Assembly: GCA_951813395.1 (NCBI GenBank) | Contig: OX638356.1 | Coordinates: forward strand, 2,926,501-2,990,500 | Length of the DNA stretch: 64,000 nt | Source: Longimicrobiales bacterium | GTDB lineage: Bacteria > Gemmatimonadota > Gemmatimonadetes > Longimicrobiales > Gaopeijiaceae | Reading direction: 5' to 3' | In this document: positions 34,136 to 44,260 of the stretch, one piece after another | Layout: each line of letters opens with the position of its first letter | How positions within the stretch are numbered: the first letter of the stretch is position 1 | The notes under the pieces: model-generated | Seen by the model: only the letters and a program-made list of their open reading frames with translations | The model's database searches: none | Told to the model about the DNA's origin: nothing | Position numbers and translations under genes: made by a program

Positions 34136-34696
34136 TCATGGCCACAGCCACCCGAAGGTGCCGCCCGTGAGCAGCGCGTAGATCAGCCCGTCCAGCATGC
34201 TGCGGAAGGTCGCGGGCCACCCCTGCGACATCCAGATGGCGTCCTGGGCGTGCGCAAGCGCGTATCCCATGAAAGCCGTGGTCGACACGGCCTTGAAGAC
34301 CGCCATGTACTCGGCGCCGGGGCCGAGCGCCAGCCCGGTGACGTAGGCTGCGAACAGCCCCACGACCACGCAGTATGCAAACCACTGGATGAACCGTTTG
34401 CCCATGGCCGACGGATCGCCGGGGCGCAGAACCGTCATGAACATCGTGGGGCCGCGTCTGGCCCTGGCCTGGAACTCCTCGCTCTTCATGACCTCCATGC
34501 TCTCCGCGCGGGGAATCAGGTAGTTGCCGGGGGCGAGGTCGAAGCCACGCAGGGCGTCCATGACGCCGTCCTCGTCGGAGACGCCCTGGAAGTCGTTCCT
34601 GTGCCAGTTGAGGAACATGTGGATGACCGAGCTCGCGACCAACACGAGCACCGCGGCCACGAGAATGGGAAGCCAGAGACTCAGGGCGGGAACCAT
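34136..34696 (-). CDS. Unrecognised small membrane protein
   Basis: The product has 186 residues and a good ribosome-binding sequence (aaaggagcaaccac before ATG). Four hydrophobic segments are predicted: about 7-27, 107-127, 133-152 and 167-185. Between the first two lies a cytoplasmic domain with ALRGFDLAPGNYLIPRAESME and MTVLRPGDPSAMGKRF, which looks well structured. I do not recognise a characterised family. It lies between a propeller gene and a peptidase gene on the same strand, but gaps of 54 bp and more give no strong operon signal. Confidence 0.72.
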   Translation of the reverse strand: MVPALSLWLPILVAAVLVLVASSVIHMFLNWHRNDFQGVSDEDGVMDALRGFDLAPGNYLIPRAESMEVMKSEEFQARARRGPTMFMTVLRPGDPSAMGKRFIQWFAYCVVVGLFAAYVTGLALGPGAEYMAVFKAVSTTAFMGYALAHAQDAIWMSQGWPATFRSMLDGLIYALLTGGTFGWLWP

Positions 34697-34750
34697 GTGG
34701 TTGCTCCTTTGTTTGGGTTTACCGGGTAGCTGCGCTCGGGCGCGACCCGC

Positions 34751-36220
34751 TCACCGGATCACGTACCATTCGGTCTGATACGGCCGGAAGTAGCGGTAGC
34801 CGTCCGGCGTCAGGTAGCCGTCGTCCTCCATCGGGATTCTGACGGTGCCGCCGCCGTACTCGGGGATCGCGGTCGTGGCGCTGAACTCGATCGAGCGGTA
34901 GGAGCCGTCGCGCAGGTGCGAGTCCCACTCGGGCGGCGAGGACAGGTCCATGTCGCGGGCGTTGATCGCGGGGCCGAGCGCGTGGCCATGATAGCCGATG
35001 GGGTGCGAGTACAGGCTGGGCAGGAAGTCGACGTCTTCCAGCAGCGCCGCGATCGCGAGCGTGGCCTCCCAGCCGGTCATTCCGGGGCGGGGCGCGGCGG
35101 CGAAGGCTTCGTGCACGATGTTGGCGTTGGCCAGCGCGGTCCCGAGCCCGTCCGGCACGTCATCCTCGCCGTCGCGCAGGATGTACGCCACCTTCTGCCA
35201 GTCGCTCGCGAAGCCAAGGTAGTCGAAGCCGCAGTCGAGGTGGATGATGTCGCCCCGCTGAAAGACCATGTCGTCAGGGGACGGGTGCACGTACGGGATC
35301 ATCTCGCCGCTCGTCTCGTCGAAGCGCTGCACCGCCACGTGGATCTCGAACCAGGGCTTGCCGCCCACCCCCAGCTCGGCGATGGTCTCGTCGAAGAACC
35401 ACTTGATGTCTTCGGCCCGGGTGACGCCGGGCGTGATCACGACGTTCGAAAGCGCGGTCTGCGCGATCACGTCGGTGGCGAGGACGAGCTGTCGGTAGTG
35501 CTCGAGTTCGCCGGGCAGGCGAGTGTCGAAGACCTCCTCGATGAGCGGGGCCGCCGGGACGAATCGCGACTCCGCCTCCGGGCCGAGGGCGTCTGCGAGG
35601 AAGAGGTAGCTGTCGTGCGTGAGGCTGCTGTCGTGACCGCGGTTGCCGCCGATGGCGAGGCCGATCGTGGCGGGATCATGGCGTTCCCACAGGACCCGCA
35701 GCCCGGTGCTCGTGTCCTGGATCCCGCGGGCATTGCGGGCGGCGGGCAGGGGCTCGAAGAAGCGGCGGAAGTCGGCGGTGGGCCGCCAGTAGTCGGAGTA
35801 GGCGGCCAGTCCGTCGTCGCCCGCGTCGACGAACACCATCACGTCGCGCCGGCGCGCGTACTGAAGCGGGGGCGCGACGTGGTACAGCGCCGGATCCTGG
35901 TGGAACTCCTCGCTCACCACGATCCACATCTCGATCCCGTGCGTGCGCATCTGGCCGAGCAGCAGCGCCCGCTTCTCGGCGAGCCACTCCAGCCGCAGCT
36001 CGTACTGCGCCCGCATCCCGAGCAGTTCGGGCATCCCCGGGATGACCCGGCCGTCGAAGAGTTCAACGGGCGCGGAGGAGACCCTCGGCCGGTCGCCGTC
36101 GGCAGGAGCGCCGGCAGGAGAGCAGGAGGGGAGGAGGGCGGCGGTGGCGAGCGCGGCGACGGCCGCGCCCCACGAGGGCAACCGTGTGGGAGCGGCGCGA
36201 GGGAATGGTGAAGAACTCAT
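34751..36220 (-). CDS. Exported M24 family metallopeptidase (Xaa-Pro aminopeptidase-like)
   Basis: The product is 489 residues from ATG 36220, with a signal peptide and lipobox near LLPSC. The C-terminal pita-bread fold keeps the metal ligands: the two Asp in HLDCGFDYLGFASDWQKVA, His in HPIGYHGHALGP, Glu in RSIEFSATTAIPE and Glu in IPMEDDGYL. The N-terminal domain has IEMWIVVSEEFHQDP. Members cleave N-terminal residues before proline; an exported lipoprotein form is common in this kind of genome. The stop lies 54 bp from the small membrane protein gene start. Confidence 0.85.
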   Translation of the reverse strand: MSSSPFPRAAPTRLPSWGAAVAALATAALLPSCSPAGAPADGDRPRVSSAPVELFDGRVIPGMPELLGMRAQYELRLEWLAEKRALLLGQMRTHGIEMWIVVSEEFHQDPALYHVAPPLQYARRRDVMVFVDAGDDGLAAYSDYWRPTADFRRFFEPLPAARNARGIQDTSTGLRVLWERHDPATIGLAIGGNRGHDSSLTHDSYLFLADALGPEAESRFVPAAPLIEEVFDTRLPGELEHYRQLVLATDVIAQTALSNVVITPGVTRAEDIKWFFDETIAELGVGGKPWFEIHVAVQRFDETSGEMIPYVHPSPDDMVFQRGDIIHLDCGFDYLGFASDWQKVAYILRDGEDDVPDGLGTALANANIVHEAFAAAPRPGMTGWEATLAIAALLEDVDFLPSLYSHPIGYHGHALGPAINARDMDLSSPPEWDSHLRDGSYRSIEFSATTAIPEYGGGTVRIPMEDDGYLTPDGYRYFRPYQTEWYVIR

Positions 36221-36353
36221 CAGGGCAGCGCCTCCGGAAAGAACGACCTTTGCGACCCGTAGCGTCGGCGTCACTCATCCATCTTGCCGTCCACGGAAGC
36301 GCCCGCAAGTGTAAGGCAACCGCCGGACACGCCCCCGAGCCCCAGGTTGCGCC

Positions 36354-37427
36354 ATGAGAATCGCCAAAGCCCACGCCCCCGCCGTCCTGCTGGCGTTCGC
36401 CGCCTGCCAGGCAGCCGACCCGCCATCTTCGGCCCCGGCCGACGACGCCGCGCCCCCGCCCGGCTCCGACTTCGAGGGGCCCGCCTTCGAGTTCGAAGAG
36501 GTCGTGCCCGGCGTCTACCACGCCCGGGGCACCGGCAGCCTCGCCGTGGGATCGCACGGAGCGGTCATCGTGAACGAGGAGGACGTGCTGCTGGTCGAGT
36601 CGCACATCTCGCCGGCGGCGGCCCAGGCGGTCGTGGACGAGATCGAGGCGCTGACCGACAGGCCCGTCCGGTACGTGGTCAACACCCACTACCACTTCGA
36701 CCACGCGCACGGCAACCGGATCTACCCGCCCGAGGTGCACGTCATCGGCCATGAGGTCACGCGCGAAATGCTGGAAAACGGGGGATCGATGGGACGGTCG
36801 TACCAGATGTTCGTGGGGGGGCTGCCGGACCAGATCGCCGCGCTCGAGGAGCAGGCTGCGGCTGCGGAGGACGAGGAAGAGCGCGCCGAGCTGGAGGGCC
36901 GGCTGGCGTACATGCGGAACTACCTGGCGGGCCAGGAGGCGGTCGAGCCGATGGGTCCGAACACGACCCTGTCCGAGCGCATGACGCTGTTCCGCGGGGA
37001 CCGCGAGATCCGGCTGCTCTTCTTCGGCCGCGGCCACACCGGCGGCGACGTGGTAGTGCATCTGCCGGGGGAGCGCGTGATCGTCACCGGCGACCTGCTC
37101 GTCCCGGGCCTGCCGTACATGGGCGACGGCTTTCTCGACGAGTGGGACGACACCCTGGAGCACCTCAAGTCACTGGACTTCGACTGGGTCCTGCCCGGCC
37201 ACGGCAACCCGTTCCAGGACAGGGAGCGAATCACCTACCTGCAGGAATACATGCGGGACCTGCAGGCGCGGGCGGCGGAGCTGCACGCGGAGGGGATGAC
37301 GTACGAAGAGGCGGCGGCCCGGATCGACATGACCGATCACGCGGACAACTATCCCCAGATCACGGGACCGGGCGTGCCGGCGGTTACGGTGCAGCGGATC
37401 TTCGAGCTGCTGGACGGGGGGAGCTGA
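36354..37427 (+). CDS. Exported metallo-beta-lactamase-fold hydrolase
   Basis: The product has 357 residues, with a signal peptide and likely lipobox AFAAC. Metal-binding motifs are complete: NTHYHFDHAHGN (HxHxDH), GRGHTGGDVVVHLPG, IVTGDLL and VLPGHGNP. A Glu-rich helical insert (LEEQAAAAEDEEERAELEGR) sits between the two halves. The overall pattern is like the class B3/hydrolase branch of the fold and does not by itself imply antibiotic resistance. It is transcribed divergently from the M24 peptidase gene. Confidence 0.87.
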   Translation: MRIAKAHAPAVLLAFAACQAADPPSSAPADDAAPPPGSDFEGPAFEFEEVVPGVYHARGTGSLAVGSHGAVIVNEEDVLLVESHISPAAAQAVVDEIEALTDRPVRYVVNTHYHFDHAHGNRIYPPEVHVIGHEVTREMLENGGSMGRSYQMFVGGLPDQIAALEEQAAAAEDEEERAELEGRLAYMRNYLAGQEAVEPMGPNTTLSERMTLFRGDREIRLLFFGRGHTGGDVVVHLPGERVIVTGDLLVPGLPYMGDGFLDEWDDTLEHLKSLDFDWVLPGHGNPFQDRERITYLQEYMRDLQARAAELHAEGMTYEEAAARIDMTDHADNYPQITGPGVPAVTVQRIFELLDGGS

Positions 37428-37516
37428 ACGGGTCATTCAGGTCATCAACGATTATCATTCACACCATGAATGATCCAGTTGGTGGCCACGACCCCCGTCC
37501 GGGAAGGAGTCCCGCC

Positions 37517-38140
37517 ATGAGACAGCCGCTCGCACTCTCACTATGCGCATTCCTGCTGGCGATTTCCACCAGTGCCGCCCAGGCGCAGAGAACCACCGAC
37601 TTCATGCTGGGAGCCGGGGCGACCATGGGCTTCGCGACGGACGAGGAAGCCACGGAAAGCCGCATCGGACTGAACGTCGTGGGAGGCTTGTCGCTTCGGA
37701 TCATCGACATGGTCGGCCTGCGGGCCGAAGCAGGCTTTGTCCAGAAGGGCACCGGATCGCAGATCAGCGAAGACGGCGCGACCGGTGACCTGGACATCGA
37801 GATCGACTATCTCGTGGCGCGTGGTCTGCTTGAGATCGGCGGCGACTTCCACATTCTCGCCGGTGCGAGCCTGGGGCGTGACCTGCAATGCAATGTGGCC
37901 ATCGACGTTTCGGTCGAAGGGCGCGACCTGTCGACCGAACGGAGCTGCGACGAGATGGAACTCGACACGAACGACGATGTCGGGATCGTTGGCGGGGCGG
38001 GCTACAGACTCGGTCCCCTCGGCGTCACGCTGCTCTTCACCGAGGGGTTGTCCGACATCTTCTCCAACGAAAACGCACCCGAGGGCCGCAACCGCAGCAT
38101 CTCGCTCACCGGATCCATCCGCATCCCGATGGTCGGATAG
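37517..38140 (+). CDS. Small outer-membrane beta-barrel protein
   Basis: The product has 207 residues from ATG 37517, preceded by gggaaggag. The signal peptide ends AAQAQ. Alternating short beta strands follow (DFMLGAGATMGFATDE, IGLNVVGGLSLRI, GLRAEAGFVQKGTG, LEIGGDFHILAGASLG, ISLTGSIRIPMVG), typical of the 8-stranded outer-membrane protein (PorT/OmpA-barrel-like) group. A loop contains two Cys (LQCNVAI, ERSCDEM) that may pair. Its function is not recognisable. Confidence 0.78.
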   Translation: MRQPLALSLCAFLLAISTSAAQAQRTTDFMLGAGATMGFATDEEATESRIGLNVVGGLSLRIIDMVGLRAEAGFVQKGTGSQISEDGATGDLDIEIDYLVARGLLEIGGDFHILAGASLGRDLQCNVAIDVSVEGRDLSTERSCDEMELDTNDDVGIVGGAGYRLGPLGVTLLFTEGLSDIFSNENAPEGRNRSISLTGSIRIPMVG

Positions 38141-38142
38141 GC

Positions 38143-41100
38143 TCACCGCTCCGGCATTACCACCGCCTCACCCGGCTTCGGCCTCACGCCGTCGGCGTAG
38201 AGCTGCGCGTTCAGCGCGGGCACGCGCGACGTGATCAGCTCGTTGAGTGGTCCGACCAGCTCCTCCATCGTCTCCCACGCGTGGCCGACCTGCCACATCT
38301 GGTCCTCGGTCGGCAGCGTGGACGAGCCCTGGATGGCGCCGGCCACCCCCACGTTGCGGCGCGCCTCGCCCACGTCGTCGTCGATCTCGTCGAGCGCTTC
38401 GCGGATCGCCTCCAGCTCTTCCGTGAGCCCCTCGGGCGGCTCGGCCGCGGCCTCGATCAGCTCCTCGGCGGCGTCCAGCTGCTCCTCCAGGCGGTCGATC
38501 GCGCGACCGGCCTCGTAGACCGAGGGGGCCAGCGCGTGCAGGCTCATCAGCACGTCCTGGCGGGCCATGCGGTCGGCCCGGGTCATGGGGCGGCGCGGGT
38601 CGGCCTGGATTTCGACGGTCGAGGAATAGGTCTCGCCGTCCACCGTCATGCTCACCGTGTAGACGCCCGGCAGGGCGATCGGGCCCTGCGGCGTTCCCGG
38701 CTGGCCGAATCCGACGGGCTGCTGCGGGCCCTCCGGCTCGTACGGCGCGTCGTGACGCCAATCCCAGACGACCTCGTTGATGCCGGCCTCTGACGGGGCT
38801 TCCAGCGTGCGGACGCGGGTACCGTCCGAAGCGGTGATCGTGAGCGCGAAGGTGGGGCTCGCCGCGCCAGCGTCGGTGTCCGCGTCGTCGGCGGGCCGGG
38901 CGGCTCCGGTGGTTGCTGCAGGCTCCCCGTCGGCCATCGGGGCACCGTCTCCGGCGCCGGGATCGTCGCCGTCGTCCGCACCGTCGGCCTCTTCCCCCTC
39001 ATCCTCGGCCATCGGCGCTGCCTGAGCATCCCGCAGGTAGTAACGGATGAGCGTGCCGCGCGGGGGGTTGGGCGCCGAATAGGTGGCGCCGGCGAAGGGC
39101 CAGTCGCCGCGCTGGGCCCACATGATGGTCTCGCGGGCCTGCGGGAAAATGCGGCCGGCCGCTGCGAGGGTTTCGGCCGAGAGGTGCTCGAGCGGGGACA
39201 CGTCGGCCATGATCCAGAAGGAGCGGCCGTGGGTGCCGACGAGCAGGTCGTTGTCGCGGGGGTGAATGAGGATGTCGTCGACGGGGACGACGGGGAGGTT
39301 GTTCTTGAGCTGAACCCACTGTTCGCCGCGGTCGACCGAGACGAAGACGCCGACCTCGTTGCCCACGAAGAGGAGGTTGGGTGCGCGGTGGTGTTCGGTG
39401 ATGACGTTGACCGACCAGCCGTCGGGCAGGCCGTTGGTGATGCGGCGCCAGCTGTCGCCGTAGTCCTCGCTGACATGGACATGGGCCGCGTAGTCGGCGT
39501 TGCGGTGACCGTCGAAGCTGGCGTAGACCCGGCCTTCGGCGTGGTGCGAGGGCTCGAGGCGGCTCACGTAGGTGCGCTCGGGGAGGCCGGGGATGCGGCC
39601 TGTGACGTTGGTCCAGGTGGCGCCGTCGTCGCGGCTGACCTGCACGTTGCCGTCGTCGGTGCCGACGTAGAGCAGGCCCGCGGTGAGCGGGGACTCGGCG
39701 AACGCGGTGAGGTTGCCGTAGGTCGAGATGCCGTCGTTGACGGACATCTGGGGCTCGGAGCCGGGCACGCCCATGATCTCGAGCTCGTCGCGGTCGATCT
39801 GGCGGGTGAGGTCGATGCCGCCCACCTCCTCCCAGGACATGCCGCGGTCGCGCGAGCGAAGGAGGTAGTTGGCGCCGAGGTACACGGTCGCGGGGTCGTG
39901 GGGCGAGAGCTGGAGCGGCGAGTTCCAGTTGAAGCGGTAGGTCTTGGCCGTGTCGCCGTCGGCGCGCGGGCCGGTAATGGGGCGCATCGGGGTCTTTTCG
40001 CCGGTGGTGAGATCGTACCGGTTCATGTTCCCGTTCTGGGACTCGGAGAAGACGATGGTCGAGTCGGTGGGGTCGACAATCGTGAAGAAGCCGTCGCCGT
40101 ACGCGGTCTCGTACCAGTCCTGGTGGCGGATGCCGTGGAACGAACGCGTGTTGGAGGGCCCGCACCAGGGGTCGTTGTCCTGGAGGCCGCCGCAGACGAA
40201 GTACGGGTCGCGCATGTCGAAGCCGATGGCGTAGAACTGGCCCAGCGGAAGGTTGTCGAACATGCGCCAGTGGCCGGTGCCGTCCCAGCTCGCGGCCACG
40301 CCGCCGTCGCTGCCGAGGATGAGGTGGTCGGGGTCGGCGGGGTTGATCCAGAGCGCGTGGTGGTCGACGTGGACCTGCGCCGCGCCGTCGCTGCGGAAGG
40401 TGCGGCCGCCGTCGTCCGAAACCATGAGGTTGCCGCCGAGAACGTAGATGCGGTCGGGGTTGCTCGGGTCGATGCGGACCTGGGAGTAGTACATGGGGCG
40501 CGGGTTGGTGTTCGACATCTTCTCCCACGTGTCGCCGCGGTCCAGGGAGCGAAAGAGACCGCTCCGGGACTCGCCGCCTCCGGCGCCGCCGAAGAAGCCC
40601 GCGTCGGGGTCGCGGGCGTCCGCCTCGACCAGCGCGTAGACGACGTTGCCGTCCTGGCGGAAGATGTCGACGCCGATGCGCCCCTTGTCGCCCTCGGGCA
40701 GCCCCTCGGTGAGTTCGGTCCAGCTGTCGCCGCCGTCGAAGGTGCGGTAGAGGCCGCTGCCGGGACCGCCGCCGTTGAAGCCCCAGCCGGTGCGCTGCCG
40801 CTGGTACATCGCGGCGAAGATGGTGTTGGGGTCGCCCGGGTCCATGGCGAGGTCGATCGCGCCGGTGTGCTCGTCGATGTGGAGGACGTTGTCCCAGGTT
40901 TCGCCGCCGTCGTGGGTGCGGAAGACGCCGCGCTCCTCGTTCGGACCCCACAGGTCGCCCACCGCCGCGACGTACACGACGTCGGGGTTGCGGGGGTGGA
41001 TGAGGATGCGCCCGATGTGTTTGGTGGCGTCGAGCCCCATGTGCTGCCAGGTGTTGCCTGCGTCGGTCGACTTGTAGACGCCGTTGCCCCAGCCGGACGA

Positions 41101-41466
41101 CTGCCGGTTCTGCGGCTCGCCGGTGCCGACCCAGACCAGGTTGGGGTTGGACTGGTCCAGGGTGACGTCGCCGATGGAGCTGGTGGGCTGGTCGTCGAAC
41201 AGGGGTGTCCAGGATGTGCCGTGGTTTTCGGTCTTCCAGACGCCTCCGGTTCCGGTCGCGATGTAGAAGACCTGCGGCCTGGACTCGACGACGGCGAGGT
41301 CGGCGATGCGGCCACCCATGAGCGCGGGCCCGATCTCGCGGTACTGCAGGTGCGAGATGGCGGTCTCGAGGGTGGTCTGGGCGGTGGCGGGGGCGGGACG
41401 CAACACCGCGGGCAATGCCAATGCGATGGCAGCGGTGCGGAGAAAGTGGAAGCGACGCGTCGTCAT
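38143..41466 (-). CDS. Sortilin/VPS10-like BNR-repeat glycosyl-hydrolase-fold exported protein
   Basis: The product has 1107 residues with a signal peptide (LALPAVLRPAPATAQ). The first ~750 residues form a propeller with many Asp-box/BNR repeats (KSTDAGNTWQHMG, RTHDGGETWDNVL, SRDDGATWTNVTG, SEDYGDSWRRITNG). A C-terminal region has an acidic Ala/Asp-rich linker, an Ig-like segment (PGVYTVSMTVDGETYSSTV) and helices. Related proteins are called WD40/YVTN/BNR or VPS10 domain-containing and are abundant in Gemmatimonadota and Acidobacteriota; some are sialidase-like in fold only. Substrate is unknown. An antisense 802-codon frame exists on the plus strand but is a composition artefact. Confidence 0.85.
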   Translation of the reverse strand: MTTRRFHFLRTAAIALALPAVLRPAPATAQTTLETAISHLQYREIGPALMGGRIADLAVVESRPQVFYIATGTGGVWKTENHGTSWTPLFDDQPTSSIGDVTLDQSNPNLVWVGTGEPQNRQSSGWGNGVYKSTDAGNTWQHMGLDATKHIGRILIHPRNPDVVYVAAVGDLWGPNEERGVFRTHDGGETWDNVLHIDEHTGAIDLAMDPGDPNTIFAAMYQRQRTGWGFNGGGPGSGLYRTFDGGDSWTELTEGLPEGDKGRIGVDIFRQDGNVVYALVEADARDPDAGFFGGAGGGESRSGLFRSLDRGDTWEKMSNTNPRPMYYSQVRIDPSNPDRIYVLGGNLMVSDDGGRTFRSDGAAQVHVDHHALWINPADPDHLILGSDGGVAASWDGTGHWRMFDNLPLGQFYAIGFDMRDPYFVCGGLQDNDPWCGPSNTRSFHGIRHQDWYETAYGDGFFTIVDPTDSTIVFSESQNGNMNRYDLTTGEKTPMRPITGPRADGDTAKTYRFNWNSPLQLSPHDPATVYLGANYLLRSRDRGMSWEEVGGIDLTRQIDRDELEIMGVPGSEPQMSVNDGISTYGNLTAFAESPLTAGLLYVGTDDGNVQVSRDDGATWTNVTGRIPGLPERTYVSRLEPSHHAEGRVYASFDGHRNADYAAHVHVSEDYGDSWRRITNGLPDGWSVNVITEHHRAPNLLFVGNEVGVFVSVDRGEQWVQLKNNLPVVPVDDILIHPRDNDLLVGTHGRSFWIMADVSPLEHLSAETLAAAGRIFPQARETIMWAQRGDWPFAGATYSAPNPPRGTLIRYYLRDAQAAPMAEDEGEEADGADDGDDPGAGDGAPMADGEPAATTGAARPADDADTDAGAASPTFALTITASDGTRVRTLEAPSEAGINEVVWDWRHDAPYEPEGPQQPVGFGQPGTPQGPIALPGVYTVSMTVDGETYSSTVEIQADPRRPMTRADRMARQDVLMSLHALAPSVYEAGRAIDRLEEQLDAAEELIEAAAEPPEGLTEELEAIREALDEIDDDVGEARRNVGVAGAIQGSSTLPTEDQMWQVGHAWETMEELVGPLNELITSRVPALNAQLYADGVRPKPGEAVVMPER

Positions 41467-41519
41467 GATGGCTCTCGGTGTCTCGGGGGAAAGCGGAGGC
41501 TGGCTGAAGTAGCGGTCGG

Positions 41520-42731
41520 CTATTGCACGGGTGTGATCCTCGCGCGGACTACGTATGGCACGTCCAGTTCGTCGAAGACAACTGTCCAGTAGGAGTCGCC
41601 CCGGACCACCGGACTCAGCCAGAAGACGGTTTCCAGCCCCGCGGGGGCGGTGCTGCCCAGGTAGGCGCCATTGGGAGCCAGGACATCGTAGACGACCCCT
41701 CCGCCCGGCGACGAGGTCTGCACCCACAGGTTACCCTCCGCGGATGTGAACAGTCCCTTCACCGCAGGCTTCACGCCAGGGATCCTGGACCAGTCCGCCT
41801 CGGTCTCGACGTCCCGCTCCTCAAGCCAGGCGCGCACGTCCCGGATCACCGAGTCACGTTCGGCCCTGGTGACGGGCAAGGGCGGTCGCTCGGTTACCGC
41901 AACCAGCAGTGTGTCGCCGCCGGGCATCCACTTGTGGACTCGGTGCGATGGGTCGCCGAACGCGGCCGACCAGATCGCCCCGGAAGGGTCGAACGCGGTG
42001 GCTCCACCGGGATGGAACGGCACCTGGCGCACCTGCCATCCGGTGGCCGACTCCACGAGGAAGATGCTCGGGTCCTCGTCACCAACGTCTTCGGCCGCGG
42101 GGGGCAGCGCGAGCGAGGGCATTTCGGTCATCGTGGAATCAAAGACGCGCATCGTGCTCGTCGAGTGCTTGAGGACGCGTCCGTCGTCAGTCATCGCGCC
42201 CGTCCAGACCCAACCCCTCACAAAGCTCGTGAACGGGAACGAACCCACGAAGCCGTCTTCGGCATCGAATACGGATATGCGGGCGGCGTACGAGTCCGGC
42301 ACCCAGAAACGCCCTGAGGGGTCGAGCATCAATCCGTTCGCGCCGACGAACTCGCCCGGACCTTCGCCCTGCTGCCCATGGGTCGCCAGATGGGACCCGT
42401 CGCCCGCGAAGACCCGGAGTTCCATCGCCTGGGATTCGAAAACCGCGAAGCCACCGCCTTCGAGTCCCACCAGCCCCTTGATCTCGCCGAAGGACTCGGG
42501 CTTGTTCGCCTCCACGGTGCCAACGCGGATCTCCTCGACGAGCGCCCAGGTGGGAGTGGCCCGAGGCGGTGGCGTGTTGGTGACCCGCTCCAGACCCGAG
42601 GGAAGCGTGTCCCGGACGACAGTCCAATCACTCGCGGGGCGGGATTCCCCGCAAGCCAGGGTGAGGATCGCGGTTGCAGTCAGGGTCCAAAGTGACCTGG
42701 AAGCCGCTCGCGTCCTCTCGTTATCGGACAT
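41520..42731 (-). CDS. Six-bladed beta-propeller lipoprotein
   Basis: The product has 403 residues from ATG 42731 with a lipobox near LTLAC. Propeller features include LVGLEGGGFAVFESQAMELRVF, GQQGEGPGEFVGANGLMLDPSG and the later TSAEGNLWVQTSSPG. It belongs to the same GEGPGEF propeller group as the proteins at 32731 and 42879 and shares the final VPYVVRARI strand style. No catalytic residues are evident. It follows the neighbouring propeller gene on the same strand after a 147-bp gap. Confidence 0.8.
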   Translation of the reverse strand: MSDNERTRAASRSLWTLTATAILTLACGESRPASDWTVVRDTLPSGLERVTNTPPPRATPTWALVEEIRVGTVEANKPESFGEIKGLVGLEGGGFAVFESQAMELRVFAGDGSHLATHGQQGEGPGEFVGANGLMLDPSGRFWVPDSYAARISVFDAEDGFVGSFPFTSFVRGWVWTGAMTDDGRVLKHSTSTMRVFDSTMTEMPSLALPPAAEDVGDEDPSIFLVESATGWQVRQVPFHPGGATAFDPSGAIWSAAFGDPSHRVHKWMPGGDTLLVAVTERPPLPVTRAERDSVIRDVRAWLEERDVETEADWSRIPGVKPAVKGLFTSAEGNLWVQTSSPGGGVVYDVLAPNGAYLGSTAPAGLETVFWLSPVVRGDSYWTVVFDELDVPYVVRARITPVQ

Positions 42732-42878
42732 AGTAATGCCGAGACCTCCCGCTCTGGGCGGAGTCGCATGGTCCAGGACCACTGCACATGCAGATTGGAA
42801 CTTCCCCAGGCGGCGTGCAACAGTCCGGACGACGAGGCGCGACATGCGCGCAAGCGCGCCGGCGGATCGCCCGCCCGC

Positions 42879-44159
42879 CTACCGCCCCTTCGCCGAAGAG
42901 TGCCCACCCCCGGCGGGGCGTTCAACCATCCGCTTCACCACCACCGTCCGCACCCCCAACTCGCTTATCTCGACGAACGCAACGAGACCATCCGGACCGA
43001 ATGCGGCCGGCAGCGCCGTGGTTCCGGCAGGATAGCTGCCCAGATAGCGGCCGTCCGGCGTGAGCACGTCGATGGGCCCATTGTCCAGGGGGCCTTCGCC
43101 CCGCCGCAGCACCCAGATGTTGCCGTCCCAGGTTGTTGCGAGCCCGCGAATCACGGACAGTTCGGTGTGGAACTCGAGTTCCTCAATGCTCCTCCGCCGG
43201 GCCTGAAGGTTCGCGCCGGGAGCGGCGTTCTCCTCCAGTCTGTCCACCCGGCGGCGCTTCTCGGCGCGGATCATGCGGCCGGTCATCGGTTCGGGCTGGA
43301 ACGGACGACTGAGGATTCGCACGACACCCGCCCCTGCCTCGACGACCTTGACCGCATACGTCGCGGAGTCCGAAAACGCCACGCGGCCGTCGGGAAGGAC
43401 GCCCCAGTGGAGCTCCGGGCTGAATTCCGGGAGTGCCGACGTGGGCTTGGGCGCAGTGTTGACCAGATCCGTATGGTCCATGTCGCTGATGTCGACCGGG
43501 GGCAGCCAGGCCTCCGCGACCGTGTCCGTCACAATCTCCTCCCCCGACAGGTACGTTCGTTCGAACGCGTGCGACGTGGGGAACCTGACGGAGGTGCGAA
43601 AGGCCGCCGCCGATATGGTCCAGGCGGTTGCCAGCGAGGGCACTCCGATGACCGCATCCGCTCCGGGTTGGGCCACAACTTGCCCGACGTTGAGAATGGC
43701 AGAGGGCTCGGCAATGCGAACCAGGCGCTCAAATTCTCCGTCCGCGCCGAAGAGGTGGTAGCCACGGCGGCCGAGGTCCGCAACCGCCACGCGTCCATCG
43801 GCGAAGACGGCCATTGAGGCTGCGTAGCTGAACTCGCCGGGACCTTCGCCCGGTCCACCCAATTGCCGAACGAGTCGCCCGTCGGAACCCACCACGAACA
43901 CGAGTTGGTTCGACATGAGACGGTCGAGCACAGAGAGGTTGCCAGCACCGTCGAAGGCAACACTCCCGATCCATCCGAACTGTTCCCAATCCTCGCCCGC
44001 CATGGTGCCCAGACGGTACAGCTCCTCGAAGTCCGCCTCCAGCCAGCGGTCCTCGGCGGGGAGGTGGAGGGTCTGCTGGGCACTCGCCGGAGCTGCGAGC
44101 AACCCGAACAACAGGGCGTAGTATCCGCACCGTAAACCCTGGAAATGACGTGGAGGCAT
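42879..44159 (-). CDS. Six-bladed beta-propeller secreted protein
   Basis: The product has 426 residues from ATG 44159 with a Sec signal peptide ending PASAQ rather than a lipobox. Propeller motifs are [62 protein letters not shown] and [15 protein letters not shown] charged helical insert ([14 protein letters not shown]) interrupts a late blade. It is divergent from the giant Ig/LRR protein gene across about 100 bp. Confidence 0.8.
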   Translation of the reverse strand: MPPRHFQGLRCGYYALLFGLLAAPASAQQTLHLPAEDRWLEADFEELYRLGTMAGEDWEQFGWIGSVAFDGAGNLSVLDRLMSNQLVFVVGSDGRLVRQLGGPGEGPGEFSYAASMAVFADGRVAVADLGRRGYHLFGADGEFERLVRIAEPSAILNVGQVVAQPGADAVIGVPSLATAWTISAAAFRTSVRFPTSHAFERTYLSGEEIVTDTVAEAWLPPVDISDMDHTDLVNTAPKPTSALPEFSPELHWGVLPDGRVAFSDSATYAVKVVEAGAGVVRILSRPFQPEPMTGRMIRAEKRRRVDRLEENAAPGANLQARRRSIEELEFHTELSVIRGLATTWDGNIWVLRRGEGPLDNGPIDVLTPDGRYLGSYPAGTTALPAAFGPDGLVAFVEISELGVRTVVVKRMVERPAGGGHSSAKGR

Positions 44160-44260
44160 CTTCAATTCGGTTCTCCCGCCAGGAAACGTGTACACGGTTG
44201 CCGGTGTATAGGTTGAGGGGCACGTTTCGGACCGCAAGCCTCTCCAAGACGTCTGGACAC

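Noticed and set aside
36354-37427. Metallo-beta-lactamase fold protein as an antibiotic-resistance gene
   Set aside because: The fold is shared by many hydrolases and nothing in sequence or context points to beta-lactam hydrolysis.
39184-41592. 802-codon plus-strand frame opposite the BNR-repeat gene
   Set aside because: Low-complexity Val/Ala/Gly/Asp composition and exact opposition to a well-supported BNR protein mark it as a GC-rich shadow.
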